The notes below the pieces were generated by a model. It did no database searches. It was not told the DNA's origin and was given only the letters and a program-made list of their open reading frames with translations. From NCBI GenBank assembly GCA_016893485.2, contig JAFEKX020000001.1, forward strand, positions 8,945,501 through 9,009,500: DNA of 64,000 nt, read 5' to 3'. Shown one piece after another: positions 48,577 to 58,048 of this stretch. The stretch is from Streptomyces sp. P3. GTDB lineage: Bacteria; Actinomycetota; Actinomycetes; Streptomycetales; Streptomycetaceae. The first letter of the stretch is position 1. Each line of letters starts with the position of its first letter. The position numbers and the translations under genes were made by a program.

Positions 48577-50030
48577 GCGGACTCCTCGGGCGTCTCGTTG
48601 TCGCCGACGGTGAGAGGCAGCAGGACCTGGAAGCGGGTGTCGCCCGGCACCGACTCCACCTGGAGGGTGCCGTGGTGCTTGTTGACGACGATCCGCCAGG
48701 AGATGTCCAGACCGAGCCCCGTGCCCTCGCCGACCGGCTTGGTGGTGAAGAACGGATCGAAGATACGGCCGCGGATCTCCTGCGGCACACCGGGCCCCGT
48801 GTCCCGGAACTCCACCATCAACTGATCGCGCTCCAGCGCCGTCCGCACCGTCAGCGTGCCGGTCCCGTCCGAACTCTCCATCGCCGAGACCGCGTTGTCG
48901 ATCAGGTTCGTCCACACCTGGTTCAACTCGGCCGGATACGCGGGGATCTTGGGGAGCGTGCGGTCGTACTCCTTGACGACCTTGATGCGGTCGCCGAACT
49001 TGCCCGCGAGCATCAGCAGGGTGCTGTCGAGGAGTTCGTGGACGTCGACCACCTGGTAGGGGGCGCGGTCCAGCTGGGAGTACTGCTTGGCGGCGCCGAC
49101 GAGGTTCGAGACGCGGGTCGTGGAGTCCTCGATCTCCGTCATCAACAGCTCTGTCTCGACCGTGTAGTTGAGCCAGCCGATGGCGCTCGGCAGGATCTCC
49201 GCGTCCACGGCCGCCGCGACCTGGTCGAGCCACTCGATGTCGAGACCGGCCTGCACGAACGTCGGCGCGATCTGCCACGACTCGGTGATGTCGTGGTCGT
49301 CGAGCCAGTCGGTGAGGGCGTCCTCGCGGTCCGAGGCCTCCAGGGGGCTCAACGAGGGCGCCTTGGCGACCCGTTCGGCCGTGCGCTCCTGGATGTCGAT
49401 CAGGTTGGCCAGTGCCTCGCGCGGATAGCGGCCCGCCGAGATGACCCGCAGCTTGTGCCGCATCTTCGCCACCCGCTCGCGCAGCGCCGAGGTGGCGCGC
49501 ACGGCGGCTGCGGCCGGGTTGTTCAGCTCGTGCGTCAGACCGGCCGACAACGAGCCCAGCGCCAGCAGCCGTTCACGCTGGCTGATCGCCAACTGGGTGC
49601 TCTTCGAACCGAAGAAGAGGCCCTCCAGCAGGTGGACCGCCATCGGGAACCACTCGCTCATGATGTTCGCGAAGGTCTCGGCCGGCAGCACGAAGAACCG
49701 CGTCGGCTCCGTCACCCGCATCGAGTTGAGGTACACCTGCTGCACCCGGTCCCCGATGTAGGCCTGCATCGCGCCCGTGTACACCCCGCGCTGCGAGGTC
49801 CTGCTGACCTCCACGTCGTCGCCGCCGACCCGGCGCGACAGCACGACGGTGCCCTCGATCATCACGTAGAAGCAGGTCGCGGGGTCGCCCTCGGTGTAGA
49901 CGGGCCCGGCCTCGAACTGCTCCACCTGACCGTCGCGGCACAGCCGGGCGAGCTGCTCCGGTGTCAGCTTCTCGAACAGGAACAGCGTGCCGATCTCCTG
50001 CGGGCTGCACGGCAGGACCTGCCCGCTCAT
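48573..50030 (-). CDS. Histidine kinase with N-terminal cyclic nucleotide-binding domain
   Basis: 485 residues, frame intact. cNMP-binding domain (about 15-135): QVEQFEAGPVYTEGDPATCF and SRTSQRGVYTGAMQAYIGDR. HisKA-like phosphoacceptor in LSAGLTHELNNPAAAAVRA. ATPase domain: LNQVWTNLIDNAVSAMESS, FRDTGPGVPQEIRG, GEGTGLGLDISWRIV. Cytoplasmic. Its start overlaps the end of the fused regulator/reductase gene by 4 nt. It probably phosphorylates the receiver domain of that fusion. Confidence 0.92.
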   Translation of the reverse strand: MSGQVLPCSPQEIGTLFLFEKLTPEQLARLCRDGQVEQFEAGPVYTEGDPATCFYVMIEGTVVLSRRVGGDDVEVSRTSQRGVYTGAMQAYIGDRVQQVYLNSMRVTEPTRFFVLPAETFANIMSEWFPMAVHLLEGLFFGSKSTQLAISQRERLLALGSLSAGLTHELNNPAAAAVRATSALRERVAKMRHKLRVISAGRYPREALANLIDIQERTAERVAKAPSLSPLEASDREDALTDWLDDHDITESWQIAPTFVQAGLDIEWLDQVAAAVDAEILPSAIGWLNYTVETELLMTEIEDSTTRVSNLVGAAKQYSQLDRAPYQVVDVHELLDSTLLMLAGKFGDRIKVVKEYDRTLPKIPAYPAELNQVWTNLIDNAVSAMESSDGTGTLTVRTALERDQLMVEFRDTGPGVPQEIRGRIFDPFFTTKPVGEGTGLGLDISWRIVVNKHHGTLQVESVPGDTRFQVLLPLTVGDNETPEESA

Positions 50031-51702
50031 GACTGCTCCAGGTAGCGGTGGACGAGCATCACGGCCATGGCTCCCTCTCCGACGGCGGACGCGACGCGTT
50101 TCGCGGACTCGGCGCGCGCGTCGCCCGCCACGAACACGCCGGGAATGTTGGTCTCCAGGTGGTACGGCGGCCGGTCCAGCTCCCAGCCCGCGGGCGGGTG
50201 CCGTCCGGGGTGAGGTCGGGGCCGGACAGGATGAACCCGCGCCCGTCGCGGTGCACCGAGCCGTCCAGCCAGTCGGTCAGCGGGGCCGCGCCGATGAACA
50301 CGAACATCCACTGCGCGTCGACGAGTTCGGTCTTCCCGCTCTCGGTGTCGCGCAGGGTCAGCTGCTCCAGATGGTCGGAGCCGTGCGCGGCCTCGACGAC
50401 GGTGCCGGTACGTACGGAGATGTTCTCGGTTTCGTTGATCTGCTGGATCAGGTAGTACGACATCGACGCGGCCAGCGAGCCCCCGCGCACCAGCAGCGTC
50501 ACCGACTTGGCGCCCCGGGACAGGTACATCGCCGCCTGGCCCGCCGAGTTGGCGCCGCCGACGATGTACACGTCGTGGCCCTGGCAGGACGCGGCCTCGG
50601 TCAGCGCCGAGCCGTAGTAGACCCCGCAGCCCGTCAGGTCGGGCGTGCCGGGCGCCTCCAACTGCCGGTACGAGACGCCGGTCGCCAGGATCACGGCGTG
50701 CGCGGCGACCGCCGAGCCGTCCGCGAACCGTACGACGCGCGCGGAGCCGTTGACCTCAAGTCCCGTGACCTCGCGGGCGGTCAGGATCTCGGCACCGAAC
50801 TTGCCGGCCTGCCGCCGTGCCCGGTCGGTGAGTTGGGCCCCGGACACCCCGTCCGGGAAGCCGAGGTAGTTCTCGATCCGTGAACTCTGCCCGGCCTGCC
50901 CACCGGTGGCCGACCGCTCGACGAGCACCGTCCGCAGCCCTTCCGAGGCCCCGTACACGGCCGCGCCGAGTCCCGCCGGACCACCGCCGATGACGACGAG
51001 GTCGTAGAAGTCGGCCGTCGGTGTGGTCGCGAGGCCGACCTCGGCGGCCAGTTCGGCCGGCTCCGGCTCGACCAGCACGTTCCCCTCGGCGGTGATGACG
51101 AGCGGCAGCCGCTGCCCGTCCTGCCCGGCCGCCGACAGCAGCCGCAGCCCCTCCGGGGTGTCGGCCGAGTACCAGCGGTACGGCACCTGGTTGCGGGCCA
51201 GGAACTCCCGGACGTCCGAGGAGCGCGCCGACCAGCGGTGACCGACCACCTTGGTGGCGGGCACGGGACGGTAGTCGCTGGTGCGCCAGGCCTCCAGGAG
51301 GTCGTCCAGGACCGGGTAGAGCTTCTCCTCCGGCGGGTCCCACGGCTTCAGCAGATAGTGGTCCAAGTCCACGACGTTGATCGCGTCGATCGCCGCGTCC
51401 GTGTCCGCGTACGCGGTCAGCAGCACCCGGCGCGCGCCCGGATAGACGTCGAGGGCCTGCTCCAGGAACTCGATGCCGTTCATCTGAGGCATGCGGTAGT
51501 CCGCCAGGATCACGGCCACGAGATCCCCGCGCAGCTTCAGCTCCCGCAACGCGTCCAGCGCGGACTCGCCGGACTCGGCGCGCACGATGCGGTACGACTC
51601 GCCGTAGCGCCGCCGCAGGTCACGGGCGACGGCACGGGAAACTCCCGGATCGTCGTCCACGGTCATGATGACGGTCCGCGCGGATTCGGCGGCCTGTGCC
51701 AT
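50027..51702 (-). CDS. Response regulator fused to thioredoxin reductase-like flavoprotein
   Basis: Receiver domain (about 1-130): VIMTVDDDPGVSRAVARDL, Asp in VAVILADYRMPQMNG, Lys in HYLLKPWDPP. A glutaredoxin-like linker follows (SSDVREFLARNQVPYRWYS). The thioredoxin-reductase fold has FAD site VVIGGGPAGLGAAVYGASEG, GQAGQSSRIENYLGFPDG, NADPH site VYIVGGANSAGQAAMYLSRG and C-terminal GVFVAGDARAES. The catalytic CxxC is absent (GCGVYYGSALTEA in its place). ATG 51702 with GGGAG. A frame break near 50205. First gene of the operon with the cNMP kinase and ZnF-UBP. Confidence 0.88.
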
Positions 51703-51822
51703 ACGTCTCCCACCCCGAGTGGTCGGCTTCACGGCACGGCGGCGCCGTTGTCACCGCGCCGGCTCACCCACATCGTATGTTCGATCGCCCCGGTCCGCTC
51801 CGCTACGCCTGATACGGGGGCC

Positions 51823-52176
51823 TCAGGGGCGCCGGGAGCGCAACACGCAGAACTCGTTCCCCTCCGGATCCATCAGCGTCACCCACGACACCTCGCCCTG
51901 CCCGACGTCCGCGGTCCGCGCGCCCAGGGCCAGCAGCCGGATCACCTCGGCCTCCTGGTCGTCGGGCCGGAAGTCCAGGTGCAGCCGGTTCTTGAGGGTC
52001 TTTCCCTCGGGCACCGGTACGAACAGCAGCCCCGGCAGCCGCTCGGGCTCCGGCCGGATCTCGAACTCGTCCGGTGCCTCGCCCACCACCACCCAGTCGA
52101 GCGCCTCGGCCCACCAGCGCCCCAGCGTGACGGGGTCGGCCGAGTCCACCACTACCTGCTCCCACTCCAAGGTCAT
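51823..52176 (-). CDS. Glyoxalase-like VOC protein
   Basis: 117 residues, frame intact. WEQVVVDSADPVTLGRWWAE, LDWVVVGEAPDEFEI, NRLHLDFRPDDQEAEV and the C-terminal LMDPEGNEFCVLR are typical of the Streptomyces glyoxalase-like domain family. Metal ligands His (RLHLDF) and Glu (NEFCV) are in place. Divergent from the Usp gene by 50 bp. Substrate unknown. Confidence 0.85.
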   Translation of the reverse strand: MTLEWEQVVVDSADPVTLGRWWAEALDWVVVGEAPDEFEIRPEPERLPGLLFVPVPEGKTLKNRLHLDFRPDDQEAEVIRLLALGARTADVGQGEVSWVTLMDPEGNEFCVLRSRRP

Positions 52177-52226
52177 AGTGAAGACTGAGGCCGACGCACG
52201 TCACCGCACCACAGGGAGGCCACCGA

Positions 52227-53108
52227 ATGACACGCCCGATCACCGCAGGGGTCGACGGATCGGCGGAGAGTCTCGCCGCACTCGCCTGGGCGGGCCGGGA
52301 GGCCGTACGGCGGGGGCGCGCGCTGCGGGTGGTGCAGGTGTGGCGGTACGAGGAGCACCAGGGCCTCGACGCGGCGGACCGGGACGCCCAGGGCGGCTGG
52401 GTGCGGGCCGCGGCGGACGAGGCCGCCAGGACGCTTGCGGAGCGGCACCCCGGCCTGGACGTGACGACGGACGTCCTGGAGGGCGATCCCGTCGAGGCGC
52501 TGACCGCCGCCGCTGCCGACGCCGAACTGCTGGCCCTCGGCTCGCGCGGCCACGGGCCCGTCGTCGGCTTCCTGCTGGGGTCCGTCGGCCAGCAGGTGAT
52601 CGCGGATTCCGTACGGCCCGTCGTGCTGGTGCGTGCCGGGGGCGACGCCTCCGGGGAGGCCGTAGGGCGCGAGATCGTCGTGGGGCAGGACGGCGACCCC
52701 GAGGACAGCGCCGCCGCGCTGGGCTTCGCCTTCGAGACGGCGGCGGCGCGCGGCGCCCCGGTCCGTGCCGTCCGGGCGTGGACCCTGCCGCCGGTGTTCG
52801 CCTACAGCCCCGGCTCCCTGCGGCTCCTCGACGAGGCAGGCGGCCTGGAACCGTACGAGAAGAAGGGCCTCGCCGAGGCGCTGGAGCCGTGGCGGCAGCG
52901 CTTCCCCGACGTGCCCGTGGTCGAGCACGTGGAGATCGGCAGCGCGGGGCAGGTGCTGCTGTCGGTCGCGGGGCGCGCCCAGCTGATGGTCGTCGGGCGG
53001 CGCGCCCACCGGACGGCGGTGGGCGCGCGGATCGGCTCGGTCGCGCACGGGGTGCTGCACCACGCGGAGTGCCCGGTGGCCGTGGTGCCCGGGCCTCAGG
53101 CCCTCTGA
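52227..53108 (+). CDS. Universal stress protein, two Usp domains
   Basis: 293 residues, frame intact. Domain 1: ITAGVDGSAESLAALAWAGR, with ATP-loop GSRGHGPVVGFLLGSVGQQV. Domain 2: EIVVGQDGDPEDSAAALGF, with VVGRRAHRTAVGARIGSVAH. The G-2x-G-9x-G(S/T) ATP motif is recognisable in both. Such tandem Usp proteins respond to dormancy or redox stress. Its neighbours do not show its regulator. Confidence 0.92.
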   Translation: MTRPITAGVDGSAESLAALAWAGREAVRRGRALRVVQVWRYEEHQGLDAADRDAQGGWVRAAADEAARTLAERHPGLDVTTDVLEGDPVEALTAAAADAELLALGSRGHGPVVGFLLGSVGQQVIADSVRPVVLVRAGGDASGEAVGREIVVGQDGDPEDSAAALGFAFETAAARGAPVRAVRAWTLPPVFAYSPGSLRLLDEAGGLEPYEKKGLAEALEPWRQRFPDVPVVEHVEIGSAGQVLLSVAGRAQLMVVGRRAHRTAVGARIGSVAHGVLHHAECPVAVVPGPQAL

Positions 53109-53111
53109 GGG

Positions 53112-53897
53112 TCAGACGGTGAACGCGGTGCGGAAGCGGTCCAGGGCGCGCTCGCTGTCGCCCTCCGAGGCCCAGGCCTCCATCGCCACCGTGCCGTCGT
53201 AGCCGATGTCGGCCAACGCGCGGGCGATCGCCGGGTAGTTGATCTCGCCGGTGCCCGGCTCCTGGCGGCCGGGCACGTCCGCGATCTGTATCTCGCCGAT
53301 GAGGTCCAACTCGTGGGCGCGGCGGACCAGTTCGATGAGGTTCCCCTCCCCGATCTGCGCGTGGTACAGGTCCAGGTTCATGCGCAGGCCCGGGCGGTTC
53401 ACCGCCTGGACGAGGGCCAGGGTGTCGGCCGCCGACGCGAACGGGACGCCCGGGTGGTCGACGGCCGCGTTCAGGTTCTCCAGGGTGAAGGTGATCCCGG
53501 CGCTCTCGCCCAGCTCCGCGAGGCGGGTCAGGGTGCGGTGGGCGGCGATCCACATCGCCCCGGTGGGCTCGCCGGTGACCGGGACCACCGGCAGACCCTC
53601 GGAGTCCAGGCCGGTGCCGTGCAAGTTCAGCCGGGGACAGCCCAGTTGGTCGGCGGCCTTCACCGACTCCTCGGCGGTGCGCAGGAGTTCGGCGGCGCCC
53701 GCCTCGTCGGTGAGACTGCCCCGGATGTAGCCCGTCATCGACGAGAACTCGGCCGGGGTCCGCGTCAGCGCGTCCAGGTCGTGCCGGGTCCAGTCCCAGA
53801 TCTCGACCTGGAAACCGGCTTCGTGGATCCGCCGGGCCCGCTCGTGGATCGGCAGGTCCCGGAAGACCATCTCGGCACAGACCGCCAACGTGTACAT
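53112..53897 (-). CDS. Hydroxypyruvate isomerase-like TIM-barrel protein
   Basis: About 261 residues, frame intact. AP-endonuclease-2/sugar isomerase barrel: AEMVFRDLPIHERARRIHEA, GFQVEIWDW, GITFTLENLNAAVDHPGVPF (metal Glu), MNLDLYHAQIGEGNLIE, GEIQIADVPGRQEPGTGEIN and the final VAMEAWASEGD (metal Glu). ATG 53897; the longer frame to 53945 crosses the operator. A perfect 16-bp palindrome lies 16-31 bp upstream. Divergent from the LacI regulator, so probably sugar- or glyoxylate-linked catabolism. Confidence 0.85.
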   Translation of the reverse strand: MYTLAVCAEMVFRDLPIHERARRIHEAGFQVEIWDWTRHDLDALTRTPAEFSSMTGYIRGSLTDEAGAAELLRTAEESVKAADQLGCPRLNLHGTGLDSEGLPVVPVTGEPTGAMWIAAHRTLTRLAELGESAGITFTLENLNAAVDHPGVPFASAADTLALVQAVNRPGLRMNLDLYHAQIGEGNLIELVRRAHELDLIGEIQIADVPGRQEPGTGEINYPAIARALADIGYDGTVAMEAWASEGDSERALDRFRTAFTV

Positions 53898-53912
53898 CAG
53901 TGCTCGCCCTCT

Positions 53913-53928
53913 TCTAGAACGTTCTAGA
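53913..53928. promoter_or_regulatory. LacI-type operator, primary
   Basis: TCTAGAACGTTCTAGA, a perfect 16-bp palindrome with the central CG typical of LacI/GalR sites, 16 bp before the isomerase start. The divergent LacI gene is the likely regulator. Confidence 0.85.
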
Positions 53929-53983
53929 TGGCAGTAGTACGCCACTACCGGATTCCCGTGTCAAGGCTCCGCCGGGCATGTTT

Positions 53984-53999
53984 CTAGAACGTTGCAGTA
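53984..53999. promoter_or_regulatory. LacI-type operator, degenerate second copy
   Basis: TCTAGAACGTTGCAGT: left half identical to the primary operator, right half matching 5 of 8 positions. It lies 71 bp from the primary site, on the LacI-gene side. It could serve autoregulation or looping. Confidence 0.6.
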
Positions 54000-54100
54000 C
54001 CGTCGGAGCAGGCCCTTTGGGACGGCTGCCGTCCCGGAGACCAGGCCCTCGCAGCGGCTACCATCCCGAACGGAACGACACCTCGACCGGAAGGACCACC

Positions 54101-55139
54101 GTGCCGACCACCCCCGCGGTCCCCGACGGAAAGCGGCCCACGCTGGCCCATGTCGCGGCCCGGGCGGGCGTCTCCGTCGCGCTGGTCTCCATCGTGATGC
54201 GCGGGGCGTACGGGGCCAGCGCCACCACCCGTGAGCGGGTCCTCAAGGCCGCCGAGGAGATCGGCTACCGGCCCGACACCCGGGCCAGGGTGTTGCGCAG
54301 CAACCGCTCCCGCCTCCTCGGCGTGCAGTTCGGCCTGCGCCACCCCTTCCACTCCGACCTGGTGGAGGGCATCTACGCCGCCGCCGAACCCGCCGGCTAC
54401 CAGGTCGCCCTGAGCGCGGTCGCCCCCCTCGCGCGGCGAGCGGCAGGCCGTGGAGGCGCTGCTCGCCGACCGGTGCGAAGCCCTCGTCCTGCTCGGCCCC
54501 GAGGTCCCGGCCGCGCGCCTCGCGCAGCTCGCGGCCCAGGTCCCGGTGGTCTCCGTGGCCCGGCGGCTGCGCCCCGCCCCGCCCGCGGTGGACGTCGTCC
54601 GCACCGCCGACGACGAGGGCGCCCGGCAGGCCGTGGACCACCTCGTCGCCCTCGGCCACCGGACCATCGCCCACATCGACGGCGGCAGGGCACCCGGCGC
54701 CGCCGACCGCCGCCGCGGCTACCGCACCGCGATGCACCGCCACGGCCTCGCCGAGCAGGTCCGGGTGCTGCCCGGCGGGCCCACCGAGGAGGACGGCGCG
54801 CGCGGCGCCCGCGCCCTGCTCGCGGATACCCCAACTGCCCGGCCCGGTGCGGTACTTGCCTTCAACGACCGCTGCGCCACCGGCGTCCTCGACACCCTCC
54901 TGCGCGCCGGTGTGTCCGTCCCCGGTGAGATCTCCGTGGTCGGCTTCGACGACACGAGCCTGTCCCGGCTCGCCCACATCGACCTCACGACCGTCGCCCA
55001 GGACGTGCCCCGCCTCGCGGAACTCGCGGTCGGCCGCGCCATCGCCCGCCTGGACGGGGAAGCCGTAGCGGAGGGAGAGAGCGTGGTTCCGCCGCGCCTT
55101 GTCGTCCGCGGCACGACGGCCCCGCCTGCCGCGGGCTGA
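54101..55139 (+). CDS. LacI family transcriptional regulator
   Basis: About 345 residues. HTH TLAHVAARAGVSVALVSIVM, hinge region RVLRSNRSRLLGVQFGLRH, periplasmic-binding-protein-like domain with VVRTADDEGARQAVDHLVAL, VLAFNDRCATGVLDTLLRAG and VVGFDDTSLSRLAHIDLTTV. The recognition helix has ALVSIVMRG where TVSRVLNG is usual. GTG 54101 with GGAAGGA. One frame break near 54437. It should bind the TCTAGAAC-GTTCTAGA palindrome and repress the isomerase. Confidence 0.87.
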
Positions 55140-55145
55140 CCCGGG

Positions 55146-56380
55146 TCACTCCGGGGTGGTCGGTGCCAGCGTCTCGCGTACCCTCGGCAGGATGTTCTTG
55201 AGGTAGTCGTCGACCGCCGTGTCCAGACCGATGTCGTGCTGGGCGTGCTCGGACATGTACCAACGGTGTTCGAGCAGCTCGTGGTAGATCTCCGCCGGGT
55301 CCATCGAACCCCGCAGCTCCAGCGGTACGGCCCGCACGGTCGGCCGGAACACGTCCCGCACCCACCGGTGCGCCAGCACCTCGGGCCGGGCGGCGAGGGG
55401 ATCGCCCGGGGCGTAGTCGTCCTGGGTGGCCATCCAGGACTCCAGGTCGTTCAGCAGCCGCCGCGCCTGGTTCTCCTCGGCGTCCAGGCCGGTCAGGCGC
55501 AGCAGTTGGCGCTGGTGGTGGCCCGCGTCGACGACCTTGGGCACGAAGGTCACCGTGTCGCCGTTCGAGGAGTGCTCGATCTGCATCTCGGCCACGTCGA
55601 AGCCGAGTTCGTTCAGCCGCCGGATCCGGCGCTCGATGAAGTGGTACTTGCCCGCCGGGTACACCGAGACGCGGGTCAGCTCCTCCCAGAGGCTCTGGTA
55701 ACGGGCGCAGATCTCCATGCCGAACTCGATCGGGTCGACGGAGGGGTGCAGCGCCCGGACGCCTCCAGGTCGAGCAGCTCCCCGCTGATGTTCACGCGGG
55801 CGAGGTCGAGGTCGTAGTCCCGCTGCCCGTTGCTGAGCTGCGGGTGCAGATCGCCGGTCTCCGCGTCCACCAGATACGCGGCGTACGCGCCCGCGTCCCG
55901 CCGGAACAGCGTGTTGGACAGCGAGCAGTCGCCCCACGCGAACCCGGCCAGGTGCAGCCGCACCAGCAGCACCGCGAGGGCGTCCATCAGCCGGTGCATG
56001 GTGGCCGGGCGCAGCGTCGTCTCGAACATCGAGCGGTACGGCATCGAGCCGCCCAGGTGCCGGGTGATCAGCACCGGTTCCAGCGGCTCGCCGGCGGCGT
56101 CGACGCGTCCGGTGACCACCGCGAGGGGGTCGACCGCGGGGATGCCGAGCCGGTCCAGGTCGCGCAGCAACTCGTACTCGCGCAGCGCGGGCCGTTCCGC
56201 CAGCTCCTTGACGGCTATGACCTCGCTGCCGGCGCGGGCGTAGCGCACCACGTGGCGGGAGATGCCGCGCGGCAACGGGACCAGGTACTCGTCGGGCCAC
56301 TCCTCCAGCGGAACGTCCCAGGGCAGTTCCAGCAGGAGGACCGGATGCTCCGGGTTCGTCGCGTTGATCTGCAGTGCCAT
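55146..56380 (-). CDS. DUF4032 protein with kinase-like N-terminal domain
   Basis: About 411 residues. The N-terminal half looks like a small protein/lipopolysaccharide kinase fold: SEVIAVKELAERPALREYEL (Lys), ITRHLGGSMPYRSMF, FAWGDCSLSNTLFRRD (catalytic-loop like), YLVDAETGDLHP (metal Asp-like). The C-terminal DUF4032 part reads ISLWEELTRV-like YQSLWEELTRVSVYPAGKYH, RIRRLNELGFDVAEMQIEH and LEHRWYMSEHAQHDIGLDTA. One frame break near 55760. Function unknown. Convergent with the LacI gene. Confidence 0.85.
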
Positions 56381-56389
56381 GGGGTGACC

Positions 56390-57138
56390 TTAGATCGCGT
56401 GCTCGCGGGCGCGCTGTGCCGCCTCACGGACCGGACCGGTGTGCACGGGACCGTGGCCGGGCAGCAGGGTGTCCGCGTCGAGCGCTTCGAGGACGTCCAG
56501 CGAGGCCACGGCACGGTCGCGCTCGTGGTGGAACATGTCGGGCAGCAGCTGCGGGCCCTTGATCCGGGAGGTCGCGTGGCCGCTGACCAGGGCGTCCCCG
56601 GAGATCACGATCCCGCGCTCCGGCAGGTGGAAGACGCAGTGCCCGCCGGTGTGGCCGGGGTGTGCACGGGGATGGGCCCGCCGGGCAGGTCGAGCGGGCC
56701 GTCCGGGTTCGGGAACGCCTCGGCCGCGGCGACCGGATGCTGCTCGGTGCCGCCGACGCGGATGGTGTGCACCATCCACGGCAGGACGCCCGGACGCCAG
56801 AGGTTCTTCAACACGTCCCCGACGGTCACCTGTTGCAGGAACTCCCGCCGGGCGTGCGGTACTTCGGCCTCGTGCAGCAGGACCGGCGTGCCGTACGCGC
56901 TGTGCAGGTACTCCGCCGAACCGAGGTGGTCGTTGTGCGCGTGGGTGATCAGCACCGCCGTGAGCGACTTCGGTGAACTCCCCACCTGCTCAAGGGAGTC
57001 GAGCAGCAACTCGCGGTCCCCTGGGTACCCGGTGTCGACCAGCGTGGCCGCGTCGCCGTCCGTGAGGATCACCCAGTTGGTGTTGCTGCCGTGCACCAGG
57101 TAGGTGCCGTCGGCGACTTGGCGTACTTCTGCCCGCAT
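56390..57138 (-). CDS. MBL-fold metallohydrolase
   Basis: About 249 residues. Metal motif HAHNDH in VLITHAHNDHLGSAEYLHS, then GHTGGHCVFHLPERGIVISG, DALVSGH and LLPGHGPVHTG. VDTGYPGDRELLLDSL lies near the N-terminus. This is the dinuclear-zinc pattern of the glyoxalase II/lactonase-like group. ATG 57138 with GAGGGAC. One frame break near 56660. Nine nt separate it from the DUF4032 gene downstream, so the two probably share a transcript. Confidence 0.88.
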
Positions 57139-57213
57139 GATCGTCCCTCGTGAGGTGGTGCCCCGTACGGGGACAGCCAACCAGATGCGGACGGCCTCGG
57201 CTCGCGCGGGGAA

Positions 57214-57244
57214 GCCGCCTCCGGCGCCGTCCGCCGGAGGCGGC
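57214..57244. terminator. Terminator after alkB
   Basis: A 13-bp perfect stem (GCCGCCTCCGGCG with its complement), loop CCGTC, starting 35 nt past the minus-strand alkB stop. A strong intrinsic hairpin without U tract. Confidence 0.7.
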
Positions 57245-57278
57245 CCCCGCGTGCGTCCGAAGCGGCCGCCTCTCCGCC

Positions 57279-57907
57279 TCAGCGCACGCCGTGCGGGCGG
57301 AACTGCACGCTGATGCGCGGTCCCGCGGCCCGGCTGGTCTTGGGGACGCAGTGCTCCCAGGTCCGCTGGCAGGAGCCGCCCATCACGATCAGGTCGCCGT
57401 GCCCCAGCGGGCGCCGCACCGACTCACCGCCGCGCACGGGCCGCAGCAGCAGATCGCGGGGCGCGCCCACGGAGAGGATCGCCACCATCGTGTCCTCCCG
57501 GGCACCCCGGCCGATCCGGTCGCCGTGCCAGGCCACACTGTCCCGGCCGTCGCGGTAGTAACAGAGCCCGGAGGTGGCGAACGGCTCGCCCAACTCCCGT
57601 GCGTAGTAAGCCGACAGGGCGTCCCGCGCCTCCGTGAGCACCGGGTGGGGAGTACGTCGTCGTCGCCGTAGAAGGCGAGCAGTCGGGGTACGGCGACGAC
57701 CTGGTCGTACATCTGGCGGCGCTCGGCCCGCCACGGGACCTCGGTGGCCAGTTCCTCGAAGAGGGCGTCGGCGCCGGAGAGCCACCCGGGCAGCACGTCG
57801 ATCCAGGCGCCGAGTCCGAGTGCCGTCCGGCGTATCCCGTCGAGGGGGCCGAGGCGGAGCTGGTCGGTCTGGTCGAAGAGGGAGCCCTGGAGGTGGTGCG
57901 TGGTCAT
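57279..57907 (-). CDS. alkB: AlkB-like DNA alkylation-repair dioxygenase
   Basis: About 209 residues. 2-oxoglutarate/Fe(II) dioxygenase: iron ligands in SVAWHGDRIGRGAREDT (HxD) and RTWEHCVPKT (His), 2-oxoglutarate Arg in GPRISVQFRPHG. Also CYYRDGRD and VLPGWLSGADALFEEL. It removes alkyl lesions from DNA bases by oxidative demethylation. ATG 57907. One frame break near 57650. A likely SOS box sits 21 bp upstream. Confidence 0.9.
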
Positions 57908-57927
57908 GGGACCAGCGTACTCCCTAT

Positions 57928-57943
57928 TCGAATATCTGTTCCA
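57928..57943. promoter_or_regulatory. LexA (SOS) box candidate of alkB
   Basis: On the minus strand TGGAAC-AGAT-ATTCGA, matching the actinobacterial SOS-box TCGAAC-N4-GTTCGA at 10 of 12 fixed positions. It lies 21 bp upstream of alkB. The same stretch carries two ATTCGAAT palindromes (57926-57933 and 57943-57950). Confidence 0.6.
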
Positions 57944-57993
57944 TTCGAATCGCGGCACTTGTCTGCCGGTGCTTCTTCGGTCGCACCCCTTTG

Positions 57994-58009
57994 GATACAT
58001 CGACGTATC
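57994..58009. promoter_or_regulatory. TetR operator candidate, copy 1
   Basis: GATACATCGACGTATC, inverted GATAC/GTATC arms around six bases. Repeats 17 bp downstream. It lies 40-55 bp upstream of the TetR start at 58049. Confidence 0.7.
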
Positions 58010-58010
58010 G

Positions 58011-58026
58011 GATACATTCGCGTATC
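58011..58026. promoter_or_regulatory. TetR operator candidate, copy 2
   Basis: GATACATTCGCGTATC; same arms as copy 1, exactly 17 bp on. Tandem operators like these often bind two TetR dimers. Confidence 0.7.
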
Positions 58027-58048
58027 GAACCGAGGGCGGAGGGCCGGC

